A stretch of 5,780 bases of DNA from Clostridia bacterium (GTDB lineage: Bacteria > Bacillota > Clostridia > Christensenellales > HGM11417). The DNA is taken from NCBI GenBank assembly GCA_017407365.1, contig JAFQWR010000192.1:1-5780 (forward strand), read 5' to 3'. A program made the position numbers and the translations under genes. Of the stretch, positions 5,683 through 5,780 are shown piece by piece (the stretch's first letter is position 1; every line of letters starts with the position of its first letter). The notes under the pieces are model-generated. The model saw only the letters and a list, made by a program, of their open reading frames with translations, had not been told where the DNA came from and did not search any database.

Positions 5683-5780
5683 TTATTTGTTGGCTGCATT
5701 CAGAGCCTCTAATACCTTGGTTACAATCGCCTGAGGAACTTCCTCGTAGCGAGCCTCTTCCATATAGAAGGAGCCTCTGC
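5683..5780 (-). CDS. Unrecognised protein, C-terminal 31 residues (runs off right edge)
   Basis: The frame enters from the right edge and reads 31 codons to a TAA at 5683-5685. The peptide has an acidic stretch (MEEARYEEVP) and then an amphipathic, helix-like tail (AIVTKVLEALNAANK). The frame choice is supported by the strong terminator 23 bases downstream and by the lack of stops, though the fragment is short. I cannot assign a family from so little sequence. A C-terminal helix of this type is common in cytoplasmic enzymes and solute-binding proteins alike. Confidence 0.7.
   Translation of the reverse strand, partial: RGSFYMEEARYEEVPQAIVTKVLEALNAANK

Overview
The window carries five protein-coding genes, all read on the minus strand. 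The first and last are cut off by the window edges. Genomic style suggests a Gram-positive, Clostridia-like (Bacillota) gut bacterium: consensus sigma-A promoters, strong AGGAG-type ribosome binding sites, a BspA-type leucine-rich-repeat lipoprotein, and a single-span membrane protein. This placement is an inference; the window has no rRNA or other phylogenetic marker.

Layout in transcription order, right to left. (1) 5683-5780 is the last 31 codons of an unrecognised gene, closed by a strong intrinsic terminator at 5624-5659. (2) 4421-5548 is a cytoplasmic serine hydrolase of the beta-lactamase / family VIII esterase fold with a near-perfect promoter. (3) 3960-4420 is a 461-base intergenic region with a hairpin terminator, a 15-base direct repeat, and a roughly 95-base element present twice at a 102-base period whose second copy ends beside the next gene's ribosome binding site. 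(4) 1668-3959 is a 763-residue lipoprotein built from two similar LRR_5 (BspA-like) modules. (5) 636-1553 is a DUF4380-like / galactose-mutarotase-like protein with its own promoter and terminator. (6) 1-457 is the start of an unrecognised, AT-rich, single-span membrane or secreted protein driven by a promoter with both consensus hexamers and 17-base spacing.

Most genes appear to be separate co-directional units: three have a clear promoter and three terminators are visible. The exception is the lipoprotein gene, which lacks both a convincing promoter and a terminator before the DUF4380-like gene, so some read-through is possible. Nothing shows that the genes share one pathway. A loose theme of cell-surface and carbohydrate-related functions is only a guess.

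No clearly new multi-gene system is visible. The best leads are the duplicated leader element in front of the lipoprotein gene, the unrecognised AT-rich gene at the left edge, and the uncharacterised mutarotase-like gene.
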